From the NCBI GenBank assembly GCA_026392455.1, contig JAPLCB010000011.1, positions 186,001 to 250,000 of the forward strand: DNA of 64,000 nucleotides, in the 5' to 3' direction. Positions 1-8,417 of the stretch are shown here, in pieces (the stretch's first letter is position 1; every line of letters starts with the position of its first letter). The stretch is from Propionibacteriales bacterium (GTDB lineage: Bacteria; Actinomycetota; Actinomycetes; Propionibacteriales; Nocardioidaceae). The notes beneath the pieces are model-generated. The model had not been told where the DNA came from. It searched no databases and saw only the letters and a list, made by a program, of their open reading frames with translations. The translations under genes were made by a program, and so were the position numbers.

Positions 1-426
1 ACCTGCAGCCGCCCGGACCTGACGTTCCACGCCCACGCCCACCTGTCGGTGTACGTCGACGGCAGGCTCCGAGCGGTCCCGTCGACGATCGGTACCTACG
101 AGCCCGTCATCGAGGACACCCGGACGGGTCCCCTGGTCACCGAGGCCGAGTGCTTCTACAACCTGCACACCCACGCCCAGGACGGCGTGATCCACTTCGA
201 GGCTCCCCAACCGCGGGAGTTCACCCTCGGCCAGTTCTTCGCCGTCTGGGGGCAGCCGCTCTCCGGCAGCCAGGTCGGCCGGTTCCGCGGCCCGGTGACC
301 GTGTACGTCGACGGGCGCCGCGACCTCGGCGATCCCGCGGAGATCGTCCTGACCGAGAAGCGGACCATCCAGCTGGTCGTCGGCAAGGACGTGCAACCGG
401 TCCCGGTCGACTGGTCGCACTTCTAG
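1..426 (+). CDS. His-rich protein of unknown function (5' end missing)
   Basis: The reading frame is open from base 1, so the N-terminus lies outside the window; the GTG at 49 listed in the ORF track is internal. The visible part holds a H-x-H-x-H motif (FHAHAHL), then C-FYNLHTH, then GVIHFE and a LGQFFAVWG motif. This pattern of a conserved Cys and clustered His resembles a family of small bacterial proteins with no known function, often secreted or membrane anchored. Metal binding is plausible from the His spacing but is inference. Upstream signal or anchor sequence cannot be seen. Confidence 0.7.
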   Translation, partial: TCSRPDLTFHAHAHLSVYVDGRLRAVPSTIGTYEPVIEDTRTGPLVTEAECFYNLHTHAQDGVIHFEAPQPREFTLGQFFAVWGQPLSGSQVGRFRGPVTVYVDGRRDLGDPAEIVLTEKRTIQLVVGKDVQPVPVDWSHF

Positions 427-459
427 CGCGGTTCGAGCGACGCCCCGGGCGAGGACGGC

Positions 460-465
460 TACCCT
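460..465 (+). promoter_or_regulatory. -10 box of a leaderless promoter
   Basis: TACCCT fits TANNNT and ends 6 nt before the ATG at 472, so transcription would begin at or next to the start codon. No Shine-Dalgarno sequence is visible, which agrees with a leaderless mRNA. Confidence 0.5.
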
Positions 466-471
466 CGGGGG

Positions 472-726
472 ATGCAGCCCAGCCAGGAACCCGACGGCAC
501 CGAACCTGAGCTGATCACGCCCGAGGACTTCCTGCCGCCGAACCCGTTCCCGCCTGACGCCCAGCGGATGGGGTTCGACCGTTACACCGGAGGGGACGCC
601 GGCTTCCTCGCGGTGGCGTCCGCACTGGACGGCAGCAAGGTCTCGCACCGGCTCTTCGCGTACGCGCTGCTCACCCTGGTGGTCGGCTGCTTCGCGCTCA
701 CGTTGTGGGGCCAGTACCACTACTAG
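472..726 (+). CDS. small single-pass membrane protein
   Basis: An 84-residue protein with an acidic, Pro-rich N-terminal half (PEDFLPPNPFPPDAQRMGF) and one hydrophobic helix near the C-terminus (LFAYALLTLVVGCFALTLW). Orientation is probably cytoplasmic N-terminus with a C-terminal anchor, by charge. I do not recognise the family. A leaderless -10 box sits just upstream, and the stop codon overlaps the ribosome-binding site (TAGGAGGG) of the MOSC gene that follows, so the two are likely co-transcribed. Confidence 0.65.
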   Translation: MQPSQEPDGTEPELITPEDFLPPNPFPPDAQRMGFDRYTGGDAGFLAVASALDGSKVSHRLFAYALLTLVVGCFALTLWGQYHY

Positions 727-738
727 GAGGGCCACCGC

Positions 739-1701
739 ATGGACGTAGGGACCGTCGCCGGACTGTGGCGCTACCCGGTGAAGTCGATGGGCGGCGAGCA
801 GGTGGAGTCGTCGACCGTGGACGGTCGCGCCTTGCACGGGGATCGGATGTGGGCGGTGCGGGACCTCGAGCTCGACGCCGTCACCACGGCGCGACGGCTG
901 CCGGCCCTGCTCGGGTGCACGGCCCGCTTCGTCGACGAGCCACCGGCCGGTGTCGGCCCCGGTGACGTCGCCGACGTGGTCGTCACCTTCCCCGACGGCA
1001 GCCGGACCACCAGCGCCGACCGCGACGAGATGGACGCCCGGCTGAGCGACCTGGTCGGCACCCGGGTCTCCCTGGTTCCGCTGCCACCCGTGCACGACAA
1101 GGCCGCCTACCGCGGCGTGCTCGCCTCGCAGAAGGACCTGCGCCAGCAGTTCGGGATCGCCGACGACGAGCCCCTGCCGGACCTGTCGATGTTCCCGCTG
1201 CGCAAGCTCGCGGCCCTGTCGATCTACGCGACCCCCGTCGGTATCTTCGCCGACGCCTACCCCCTGCACATCGTGACCACCGCGAGCCTGCGCTGGATGG
1301 CCGCCCACGGCGGCGACTTCGACGTACGTCGGTTCCGCCCCAACATCGTCGTCGACGGTCCGCCCGACGGTCTGGCCGAGCAGGAGTGGCTCGGCGGGAC
1401 CCTCCGTGCCGGAGGCCTGCAGGCCCGGATCGAGATCCCGACGATCCGGTGCACGGTGCCCCTGCGGCACCAGGCCGACCTCCCGGCGGATCCCGCGGTG
1501 ATGCGCACGGTGTCCCGCTACGGCGACCGCTGCCTCGGGGTCTACGCCGATGTCGCCGTTCCGGGAACCCTGGCGGTCGGGGATCCGGTGGACCTCGTGC
1601 CCGCAGCGGCCCGCAACCCCGCCGCCGCGTCGCTGGGGAGGCTGGCAGACCGGGTGAAGCGGAACGCGCTGCGAACCGGCAACCGGGTCCTGCCCCGCTG
1701 A
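739..1701 (+). CDS. MOSC domain-containing protein
   Basis: A 320-residue protein. The N-terminal MOSC beta-barrel is recognisable from GLWRYPVKSMGGEQV and HGDRMWAV. The C-terminal MOSC domain carries a conserved Cys in IPTIRCTVPLRHQ followed by a VSRYGDRCLGVYADV stretch. MOSC proteins share the fold of the molybdenum-cofactor sulfurase C-terminus and bind or transfer sulfur or reduce N-hydroxylated compounds with Mo cofactor; the exact substrate cannot be told here. The ATG at 739 has a strong GGAGGG site 7 nt upstream, overlapping the stop of the preceding small gene. Confidence 0.85.
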   Translation: MDVGTVAGLWRYPVKSMGGEQVESSTVDGRALHGDRMWAVRDLELDAVTTARRLPALLGCTARFVDEPPAGVGPGDVADVVVTFPDGSRTTSADRDEMDARLSDLVGTRVSLVPLPPVHDKAAYRGVLASQKDLRQQFGIADDEPLPDLSMFPLRKLAALSIYATPVGIFADAYPLHIVTTASLRWMAAHGGDFDVRRFRPNIVVDGPPDGLAEQEWLGGTLRAGGLQARIEIPTIRCTVPLRHQADLPADPAVMRTVSRYGDRCLGVYADVAVPGTLAVGDPVDLVPAAARNPAAASLGRLADRVKRNALRTGNRVLPR

Positions 1702-1711
1702 GGGCCGCCGC

Positions 1712-1717
1712 TACGTT
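1712..1717 (+). promoter_or_regulatory. -10 box of a leaderless promoter
   Basis: TACGTT (TANNNT) ends 6 nt before the GTG at 1724. No Shine-Dalgarno is present, and this spacing supports the GTG as the true start. Confidence 0.5.
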
Positions 1718-1723
1718 GGCACC

Positions 1724-2404
1724 GTGAACTCCTCCCTGCGCACCCCCGGCCGCCGCCTGGGCCCGGTCCTCGGCGTGCACGTGGCCCTGCTGGCCGGCGG
1801 TGCCGTTGCTCTCTCCCTCGATGCGCCCGCCCAGGGCTGGGGGGTCTTCGTCTGCGTGGTGGCCTACGTCGTCGCCCTGCTGGCAGTCTGCCGGACCACC
1901 GGCCACCGCGAGCTCCGAGCACTGGCCGGGTTCCTGGCGCTGGTGTCGGTGTTCCAGGTCCTGCCGGACTGGGTGCTCGCCGACCTGGTCGGCACCCTGC
2001 ACTTCCCCGATCGCGGTGGACCGCGCGTCGACGACGTGATCCCGCTGGCGATGGCCGCGATGTGGGTCGCCCCGCTGTTCGCGGCGGTTGCCCTCAGCGG
2101 CGGGCGACCTGGTCGCGCCGCCGTCCTGGCCGGGGTGATCTTCAGCGGGACCGAGCTGCTCGCCCCGACGTTCGGGCTCTGGGAGCCCACCGGGGACACC
2201 CACCGGCTCCTCGGCGTCGCGGTGTACGTCGTCCCCGCCGAGATGGCTCTCGGCTGGGCGACGGCCACCGCCTTCCGCGTCGTCCGGAAGTCCCGTTGGC
2301 CGCTCCGGGTCGCTGCCGCGTTCGCGGTGTCGACCTTCTACCTCGGTGCGCTGGTGCTAGCGCACTTCCTGATCGACGTCGCCGGCTGGCGCATCACCGG
2401 GTGA
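1724..2404 (+). CDS. multi-pass membrane protein of unknown function
   Basis: A 226-residue integral membrane protein with about six hydrophobic segments (for example VALLAGGAVALSL, GVFVCVVAYVVALLAV, YVVPAEMALGWATATAF, STFYLGALVLAHFLI). Conserved-looking polar residues inside the membrane include E in SGTELLAPTFGLWEP and H in LAHFLID. The general look recalls carotenoid-biosynthesis-type or DUF6989-like membrane proteins, but I cannot assign it. It starts with GTG and is probably leaderless. It ends 18 bp before the convergent acyl-CoA ligase. Confidence 0.65.
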   Translation: MNSSLRTPGRRLGPVLGVHVALLAGGAVALSLDAPAQGWGVFVCVVAYVVALLAVCRTTGHRELRALAGFLALVSVFQVLPDWVLADLVGTLHFPDRGGPRVDDVIPLAMAAMWVAPLFAAVALSGGRPGRAAVLAGVIFSGTELLAPTFGLWEPTGDTHRLLGVAVYVVPAEMALGWATATAFRVVRKSRWPLRVAAAFAVSTFYLGALVLAHFLIDVAGWRITG

Positions 2405-2422
2405 CCGGACCGCGCGACCGGG

Positions 2423-4006
2423 TCAGACCACGGCGCTGCTGCGCCCGTCCCAGTACGGAGCCCGCAGCTCGCGCTTGAGGATCTTGCCGGTCGGGTTCCT
2501 CGGCAGCGCCTCGACGATGTCGACGGACTTCGGGCACTTGTAGTGCGCCAGCCGCTCCCGGGTGAAGGCGATCAGCTCGTCGGCGGTCGCGGTGGTACCA
2601 GGGTTGAGGCTGACGACCGCCTTCACGGTCTCGCCCCACTGCTCGTCGGGCACCCCGATGATCGCGACCTCCATCACGGCCGGGTGCTCGGCCAGGACGC
2701 GCTCGATCTCCGGGGAGTAGATGTTCTCCCCGCCGGAGATGATCATGTCCTTGAGCCGGTCCTGCACGAACACGAACCCGTCGGCGTCGACCTTGCCCAT
2801 GTCACCGGTCCGGAACCAGCCGTCGGCGGTGATCACCTCGGCGGTCTCCTCGGGCTTGTTCAGGAAGCCCGCCATCAGCTGGGGCGTCCGGAACCAGAGC
2901 TCCCCGTGCTCGCCCGTGGCGACCTCGGCCAAGGTCACGGGGTCGACGACCTTGACCTCGCAGTTCGGGATCACCTGACCGGCGCTGACCAGCCGCTCGG
3001 GGTGCTCGGTGTCGCGGTGCGCCTCGGGCATCAGGTGGGTGATCACGCCGCACACCTCGGTGAGGCCGTAGACCTGGATGAAGTCGGTCTCCGGCCAGGC
3101 CGCCATCGCGGCCCGCAGCAGCGGTAGCGGCATCGGGGCCGCGCCGTAGCAGTAGCTCTTCAGCCGGGCGAACACGGCGATCGCGTCCGGGCCGGACTGG
3201 AGGACCTGCGCCAGGACCGCCGGCACCAGGAAGGTCCGGTTCGCGCCCTGGAGGATCGCGCCCGCCAGCGACGCCCCGTCGGGTTCCCGGCAGAGCACCG
3301 TCGGCACTCCCTCGTGGATCCCCTGCTGGATGTAGGAGGTTCCGCCGACGTGGAACAGCGGCATCGCCACCAGGTTCTTGTCCCCGTCGTCGAACGACCA
3401 GCCGTCGAGCGCGTTCACGGTGTGCTCGATCAGGTTGCGCTGCCGCAGCATCACGCCCTTGGGGCGACCGGTGGTCCCCGAGCTGTACATCACCAGGCAG
3501 ACGTCCTCGGGATCGACGTCGGCCGCCCGGCAGACCGGGACGGCGTCGGCCAGGAGGGTCTCGTACGGATCACCCTCGGCTCCGTCCGGGGTCACCTCGA
3601 TCACCCGCTGGACGGCTGGGAGCCGGTCGAGGACCTTGTCGACGAGCGGCCTCAGCTCGGTCCCGACGACGAGCAGCTTGGCTCCCGAGTCGTTGACCGC
3701 GTAGTCGATCTCGTCGCCGGCGAGGCGCCAGTTGAAGATCGCCGTCGCGGCCCCGAGGGACGCCGCCGCGAAGGTGAGCTCGACGGTGGCCGGGTGGTTC
3801 TTGTCCAGGCAGCCGACCACGTCCCCGCGGACGACCCCCAGACCGGTGAGGGCGCCCGCCAGACGGCGCACCCGCTTCTCCCACTGGCTCCAGGTCCAGG
3901 TCCGGCCGAGGTAGGTCAGCGCCTCGCCGTCGGGGGTGGTCGTCGCCCAGTGGGCCAGACGGTCGTCGAGGAAGGTCGGCGGCGGAGCATCTGCGTGCAC
4001 TGTCAT
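2423..4006 (-). CDS. AMP-dependent acyl-CoA synthetase/ligase
   Basis: A 527-residue member of the ANL superfamily, which activates a carboxylic acid as acyl-AMP and transfers it to CoA. The P-loop-like motif YSSGTTGRPKGVM, the YGLTEVCG motif, WFRTGDMGKVDADGF and the C-terminal lysine motif PRNPTGKILKREL are all present. Substrate is not predictable; fatty or aromatic acids are usual. I chose the ATG at 4006 (MTVHADAPP) over the upstream GTG at 4030 because family proteins begin near the PTFLDDRLAHW segment. It lies 43 bp downstream of the allophanate hydrolase gene on the same strand, so read-through from the ureide operon is possible, but a weak CACAGT box 7 nt before the ATG suggests its own leaderless promoter. 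Confidence 0.88.
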   Translation of the reverse strand: MTVHADAPPPTFLDDRLAHWATTTPDGEALTYLGRTWTWSQWEKRVRRLAGALTGLGVVRGDVVGCLDKNHPATVELTFAAASLGAATAIFNWRLAGDEIDYAVNDSGAKLLVVGTELRPLVDKVLDRLPAVQRVIEVTPDGAEGDPYETLLADAVPVCRAADVDPEDVCLVMYSSGTTGRPKGVMLRQRNLIEHTVNALDGWSFDDGDKNLVAMPLFHVGGTSYIQQGIHEGVPTVLCREPDGASLAGAILQGANRTFLVPAVLAQVLQSGPDAIAVFARLKSYCYGAAPMPLPLLRAAMAAWPETDFIQVYGLTEVCGVITHLMPEAHRDTEHPERLVSAGQVIPNCEVKVVDPVTLAEVATGEHGELWFRTPQLMAGFLNKPEETAEVITADGWFRTGDMGKVDADGFVFVQDRLKDMIISGGENIYSPEIERVLAEHPAVMEVAIIGVPDEQWGETVKAVVSLNPGTTATADELIAFTRERLAHYKCPKSVDIVEALPRNPTGKILKRELRAPYWDGRSSAVV

Positions 4007-4049
4007 GGACCGAACTGTGACACAGGACACAACCCTCGTTGAAGCCCCG

Positions 4050-5819
4050 CTACCGCAGCGCAGCCAGGTACGCCCGCCAGCCGCCGTGGCTGGTCACGTC
4101 CCGGGCGCCGTCGAGAGCGACCGGCTCGCAGATGAAGCCGTGCACCCGGGATCCGTCGACCAGGGAGAGCTCGCCGAGCCCGAGCGGAGCCCGCACGGTC
4201 GCCAGGAAGGACCCGATCTGGGCCGCCGGCAGCCGGTAGACCTCGACCTCGATCGCGGCGCCGCCCGCGACCACCCGGCGCAGCCCGGGCTTCGGCGGAA
4301 TCGTGTCCGGCAGGGCGAACAGCCGGTAGTCCGGCGACGTCGTGGTCCGGGCGATGAGCCGCGCCCCGCGGTCGAGCAGGTCGCGGTGAAGCGGCATCCC
4401 CGCCAGGTGCGCCCCGACGACGGCCAGGTCCAGCTCGGTGGTGTCGGGATCCCCGGGACCGTCCGTCCCCCCCTGCTCACCGGTGACCGCGGCGGCCCAC
4501 CCGAGCAGCTGCGCGTCCCGCCCGGCGGCCGCCTGCAGGCTGACCCCGAACGGGATCCCGGCACCGGTCAGGCCGGCCGGTACCGCGACGGCGCACAGGT
4601 CGAGCAGGTTGGTGAAGGTGGTGAACCGACCCAGCCGCTCGTTGGTGACGATCGGGTCGGCCAGGACCTCGCCCACGGTGAAGGTCGTCGTGCACGTCGG
4701 GGTCAGCAAGGCGTCGAAGCCGTCCAGCACCGCGTGGGCAGCGACCCGTCGCCGCGCCATCGCCGCCATCGCGGCGAAGACCTCGTCCCCGGTGATCGCC
4801 GGCGCCGGCGCCATCAGGGTCCGGATCACCGGCAGCACGGCCTCCGGATCCTTGGCCAGCAGCTCGGCCATCACCTGGTGCCGCTCGGCGAGCCAGGCGC
4901 CGCCGTAGAGCTCACGCCCGGCATCCAGGAAGTCAGTCAGGTCCAGCGGGACCAGGACGGCACCCCGGCTGACCAGGCCCGCACAGAACTCTTCCCAGGC
5001 CTCCCGCTCGCCCCGGGTCCCCCAGTCCTCCACGGTGCGCGGGACCGCGAACCGCGCGCCGTCCAGGGCCAACCGCGCGGGAACGGCGCCCACGGTCGGT
5101 AGCCGCCGCGACAGCGGGTCCTCCGGGTCCGGCCCGACGATCAGCGACCCGACCAGCGCGCTGTCCGCAACGGTCAGGGAGAAGACCGAGGGGCAGTCCA
5201 GCGAGCGGCACGCGGGCACGACGCCGTCGGCGCTGATCAGACCGATGCTCGGCTTGAGACCGACCACGCCGTTGAGCGCCGCCGGCACCCGGCCGGAACC
5301 GGCCGTGTCGGTGCCGATCGCGAACGTGACCAGGCCCGCAGCGACCGCGACCGCCGAGCCCGAGCTGGAGCCGCCCGAGATCAGGCCGTTGCCGTAGACC
5401 GACTCCGGCACGCCGTACGGCGACCGGGTGCCGTTCAGCCCGGTGGCGAACTGGTCGAGGTTGGTCTTGCCGACCAGGATCGCTCCGGCGTCCAGCAGTC
5501 GCCGCACCAGCAACGCCGACCGCTCCGGTGCGTAGGCGAACCCCGGGCACGCCGCGGTGGTCTCCAGACCGGCGACGTCGACGTTGTCCTTGACCGCGAA
5601 CGGAATGCCGAGCAGCGGCAGCGCGTCGAGCTGGTCGAGGTCGAGCGAGGCCGCTCGGTCGCGCACCTCCCCCGGGTCGACCAACGAGATCCAGGTGCCG
5701 TCCTGGCCGCGTCGCCGGATCCGGTCCAGGACCTCGTCGACGACCTCCAGCGGCGTCAGCGAACCGTCGCGGTACCCCCGGCGCAGGACCTCGACGGACA
5801 GCCGGGCCGACCCGGTCAT
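4050..5819 (-). CDS. atzF: allophanate hydrolase (amidase signature family)
   Basis: A 589-residue enzyme predicted to hydrolyse allophanate (urea-1-carboxylate), releasing ammonia and CO2. The amidase domain has the Ser-cisSer-Lys triad: Lys in [10 protein letters not shown], Ser in SGGSSSGSA and the nucleophile in [12 protein letters not shown]. The LDCPSVF motif is typical of allophanate hydrolases rather than general amidases. The C-terminal domain ([21 protein letters not shown] ... VHGFICEP) is the extra AtzF/DUR1-type domain. The long N-terminal extension in the ORF track is rejected: the ATG at 5819 overlaps the stop of the upstream biuret-hydrolase-like gene (ATGA). That coupling makes the two enzymes act in sequence. 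No urea carboxylase is nearby, which favours a biuret source of allophanate. Confidence 0.9.
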   Translation of the reverse strand: MTGSARLSVEVLRRGYRDGSLTPLEVVDEVLDRIRRRGQDGTWISLVDPGEVRDRAASLDLDQLDALPLLGIPFAVKDNVDVAGLETTAACPGFAYAPERSALLVRRLLDAGAILVGKTNLDQFATGLNGTRSPYGVPESVYGNGLISGGSSSGSAVAVAAGLVTFAIGTDTAGSGRVPAALNGVVGLKPSIGLISADGVVPACRSLDCPSVFSLTVADSALVGSLIVGPDPEDPLSRRLPTVGAVPARLALDGARFAVPRTVEDWGTRGEREAWEEFCAGLVSRGAVLVPLDLTDFLDAGRELYGGAWLAERHQVMAELLAKDPEAVLPVIRTLMAPAPAITGDEVFAAMAAMARRRVAAHAVLDGFDALLTPTCTTTFTVGEVLADPIVTNERLGRFTTFTNLLDLCAVAVPAGLTGAGIPFGVSLQAAAGRDAQLLGWAAAVTGEQGGTDGPGDPDTTELDLAVVGAHLAGMPLHRDLLDRGARLIARTTTSPDYRLFALPDTIPPKPGLRRVVAGGAAIEVEVYRLPAAQIGSFLATVRAPLGLGELSLVDGSRVHGFICEPVALDGARDVTSHGGWRAYLAALR

Positions 5820-6523
5820 GCGGCCGCGGCAGCAGCCAGGCTCGCCAGCAGAGCCGAGGACGGAGCGATCGCACCGAAGACACCGCCCTGCATCGTGACC
5901 ATCTTCAGTGCGGCTTCGTAGTTGCCGACGTCGGTGGCGCCGGTGCAGTCGGTGAGCAGCAAGCACTCGTAGCCGCGGTCGTTGGCGTCACGCATGGTCG
6001 TGTGCACGCAGACATCGGTGGTGATGCCGGTGAAGATCAGGTGGGTGATGCCGGCGGTCCGCAGCACCAGGTCGAGGTCGGTGGCGTAGAACGAGCCCTT
6101 GCCCGGCTTGTCGATGACCACCTCGCCGTCGATCGGCGCCACCTCGGGAACGATCTCCCAACCGGGCTCGCCACGGGTGAGGATCCGGCCGCACGGGCCG
6201 CTGGAACCGATACCGGCGCCGATCTGCTCCGAGCGCCACTTCTTGTTCGGCGGCAGGTCGGACATGTCGGGCCGGTGGCCCTCGCGGGTGTGGATGATCA
6301 GCAGCCCCGCGTCCCGAGCGGCGTGGAGCACCTTCTGGGTCGGCAGCAGGCCGGCCCGGGTCAGGTTGAGGTCGTAGCCCATGGCGTCGACGTACCCGCC
6401 CGGACCGCAGAAGTCGACCTGCCAGTCGATGTTGATCAGGGCGGTCCGCTCGGGAGCGAACGAGCCGTCGTAGGGCCAGGTGTAAGGCTCGGCAGGGACC
6501 GGGCCGAAGGTCGTCGAAGTCAT
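5816..6523 (-). CDS. biuH: isochorismatase-family biuret hydrolase
   Basis: A 235-residue cysteine hydrolase. The isochorismatase-fold triad is visible: Asp33 in NIDWQVDF, Lys139 in [10 protein letters not shown] and Cys172 in TTDVCVHTT. From memory these sit three residues short of the published Rhizobium biuret hydrolase triad, and the Gln in TMQGGVFG (residue 212) fits the Gln described there as important for biuret binding; this should be confirmed by alignment. The predicted reaction is biuret plus water to allophanate plus ammonia. It is coupled by ATGA overlap to the allophanate hydrolase, which supports the assignment. Alternatives are a triuret hydrolase or N-carbamoylsarcosine amidase. 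Start ATG has AAAGG about 8 nt upstream. Confidence 0.82.
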   Translation of the reverse strand: MTSTTFGPVPAEPYTWPYDGSFAPERTALINIDWQVDFCGPGGYVDAMGYDLNLTRAGLLPTQKVLHAARDAGLLIIHTREGHRPDMSDLPPNKKWRSEQIGAGIGSSGPCGRILTRGEPGWEIVPEVAPIDGEVVIDKPGKGSFYATDLDLVLRTAGITHLIFTGITTDVCVHTTMRDANDRGYECLLLTDCTGATDVGNYEAALKMVTMQGGVFGAIAPSSALLASLAAAAAA

Positions 6524-6535
6524 GGTTGGGCCTTT

Positions 6536-7135
6536 CTAGAGCGCGGAATGCGCGGATGGGAAAGCGTCGAGGACGGCGGCGGTCTCCCCGACCGCACCGA
6601 AGATCCCGCCGGACATCTCCACCTGGGACCGGGCGGAGCCGACGAGGTCGACCTGGTAGGCGACGCACGCGTCGAGGACCAGCAGGCACTCCAGCCCGCG
6701 GTCGTTGGCCGAACGCATCGTGGAGTGGATGCAGGTCTCGAGGCCGGCCCCGGCCAGCAGGAGATGGTCGAGGCCACCCTCGCGGAGCAGGGTCTCCAGG
6801 CCGCTCTCGTAGAACCCGTCGATCCCCCGCGAGGTCAGCACCGGGGTCGCCGGCGTCCCCATCGCCGCCAACGGGGCACCGAGCTCAGGGCCGAGCGCGG
6901 CGGGCGGTGGTGCGGTCACCACCTGGATGACCGCACCACCGGCAGCGAGGACGACATCGACGAGCGAGCGGAGCCGGTCACCGGCACCGGTGCCCACCAC
7001 CGAGAGGCCCCGGCCCGGACCGAGGACCACCAGGGCCGTCCGGGTCGGATCGAGCTGACCACCCCAGGGCCACGCGTACGGCGTCGTCCCGGCGACCAGG
7101 CCTGCGGCCGGACCACGCGCCCTCGATGTCGTCAT
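6536..7135 (-). CDS. degenerate isochorismatase-fold paralogue, probably non-catalytic
   Basis: A 199-residue protein clearly related to the downstream biuret hydrolase: PYAWPWGGQLDPTRTALVV aligns with [19 protein letters not shown], and CIHSTMRSANDRGLECLLVLD aligns with [21 protein letters not shown]. The nucleophilic Cys is kept (Cys135), but the triad Asp is replaced in VVLGPGRGL, the triad Lys is replaced in VLTSRGIDGFYES, and the Gln of MQGG is Ser. About 36 residues are also missing from the middle. It lies 12 bp upstream of the intact enzyme gene and 7 bp after the transporter lipoprotein gene, inside the operon. A pseudoenzyme subunit or a binding protein is possible; hydrolysis by the usual mechanism is unlikely. 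Confidence 0.8.
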   Translation of the reverse strand: MTTSRARGPAAGLVAGTTPYAWPWGGQLDPTRTALVVLGPGRGLSVVGTGAGDRLRSLVDVVLAAGGAVIQVVTAPPPAALGPELGAPLAAMGTPATPVLTSRGIDGFYESGLETLLREGGLDHLLLAGAGLETCIHSTMRSANDRGLECLLVLDACVAYQVDLVGSARSQVEMSGGIFGAVGETAAVLDAFPSAHSAL

Positions 7136-7142
7136 CGCCGGA

Positions 7143-8282
7143 CTACTTCACCGAACCGATGACGCCGTCGACGAAGTAGTCCATCGCGTCGTTCTCGGCG
7201 TAGGTGGGCACGACACCGGCAGCAACCTGCTCCTTGCCCTTGTTGTCCTTCAGCGGCCCGACGAACGGGGACCCGTCCGGCGTCGCCAGGAACGCCTTGG
7301 CGGCCTCGATCTTCGCCTTGGTGTCGTCACTGACCAGCGGGCCGTACGGCGCCAGCACGAACGGGTTCGTCCCGGTCTTGAAACCGACCCGGTAGTTGGC
7401 GTTGAACTCGCTGCCGACGAAGGTTCCGTCGATGACCTTCTGGACCAGCTGCTTGTAGAGCGGGCCCCAGTTCCAGACCGCTCCGGTGAGCCAGAGATCC
7501 GGCGTCAGCGCGGAGGCATCGGCGTGGTACCCGACCGTCATCGCCCCGGCCTCCTTCGCCGTGTTGATCACCGTGGCGGTGCAGTCCTGGTGCTGGGTGA
7601 GCACGTCGGCGCCGGCCTTCAGCAGCGCAGCTGCCTTGTCCTTCTGGGCGCTCGGGTCGCACCACGAACCGGTCGCGGCGGTGATCGTCTCGACGTCGGG
7701 GTTGACGCTGCGGGCACCGCGCTCGAAGGCGTTGATGTTCGCGATCGTCTGCGGGATCGGGAAGGCGTACACGTAGCCGAGCTTGTCGGACTTCGTCGAG
7801 GCACCGGCGGCGATCCCCGCGAGGTACATCGGCTCGTACACGGTGCCGAAGTAGGTGCCCATGTTGGGCGGGACGTCGGTCGTGATCGTGTTGCCCTGCT
7901 GGAGCACGATCACGTCCGGGTGCTTCTCGGCGACCTTGACCGCCGCATCCAGGTGGCCGTAGCTGGTCGCGAAGATCAGCTTGGCGCCCTTGCTGATCAT
8001 CTGCTCCATGGTGGTGGCCGCGGTGTCGTCCTCGGGGACGTTCTCCGCGGTGAGGATCTCCACGTCCGGGAAGTCGGCCTTCAACGCCTGGCTGCCCTCG
8101 TAGACGGCCTGGTTGTAGCCGTAGTCGTCCTTGGGGCCGACCATGATGAACCCGATCTTGGTGACGCCCTTGCCGGCATCGTCCTTGACGTCGGATCCGC
8201 TCTCCGACGCCGAGGCACATCCGGACAGCGCGGCGATCAGGGCGAGCCCTGCCAGCAAGGCGGTAGTTTTGCGGTTGGACAT
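7143..8282 (-). CDS. BMP-family ABC transporter substrate-binding lipoprotein
   Basis: A 379-residue lipoprotein of the basic membrane protein (BMP/PnrA-like) family. A signal peptide MSNRKTTALLAGLALIAALSGC ends in a lipobox whose Cys22 would be lipidated. The mature part begins with an acidic linker, then KIGFIMVGPKDDYGYNQAVYEG typical of the family, with FATSYGHLDAA and YVYAFPIPQ further on. Known relatives bind nucleosides or purine-like compounds; here the neighbours suggest biuret or another ureide. ATG at 8282 is preferred over the upstream start because it begins the signal peptide and has GAGAGGA upstream. A 135-bp gap separates it from the permease gene. Confidence 0.9.
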   Translation of the reverse strand: MSNRKTTALLAGLALIAALSGCASASESGSDVKDDAGKGVTKIGFIMVGPKDDYGYNQAVYEGSQALKADFPDVEILTAENVPEDDTAATTMEQMISKGAKLIFATSYGHLDAAVKVAEKHPDVIVLQQGNTITTDVPPNMGTYFGTVYEPMYLAGIAAGASTKSDKLGYVYAFPIPQTIANINAFERGARSVNPDVETITAATGSWCDPSAQKDKAAALLKAGADVLTQHQDCTATVINTAKEAGAMTVGYHADASALTPDLWLTGAVWNWGPLYKQLVQKVIDGTFVGSEFNANYRVGFKTGTNPFVLAPYGPLVSDDTKAKIEAAKAFLATPDGSPFVGPLKDNKGKEQVAAGVVPTYAENDAMDYFVDGVIGSVK

Positions 8283-8417
8283 GAGTTTCCTCTCGTGTTC
8301 GACACTGCACCGGGCGAACAGAGTTTTCGAGGCTTGGTCGCCTGGTGCGGTGGTCATTTCCAGGCTGCGCGGAAGGGCCCGTGCAGCAGTGGTTCGTGTT
8401 CCGGGTGAGCTGCCCCC

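Noticed and set aside
983-2203. Minus-strand ORF of 406 aa opposite the MOSC and membrane genes
   Set aside because: Arg/Gly/Pro-rich composition typical of an antisense frame in high-GC DNA; overlaps two better genes.
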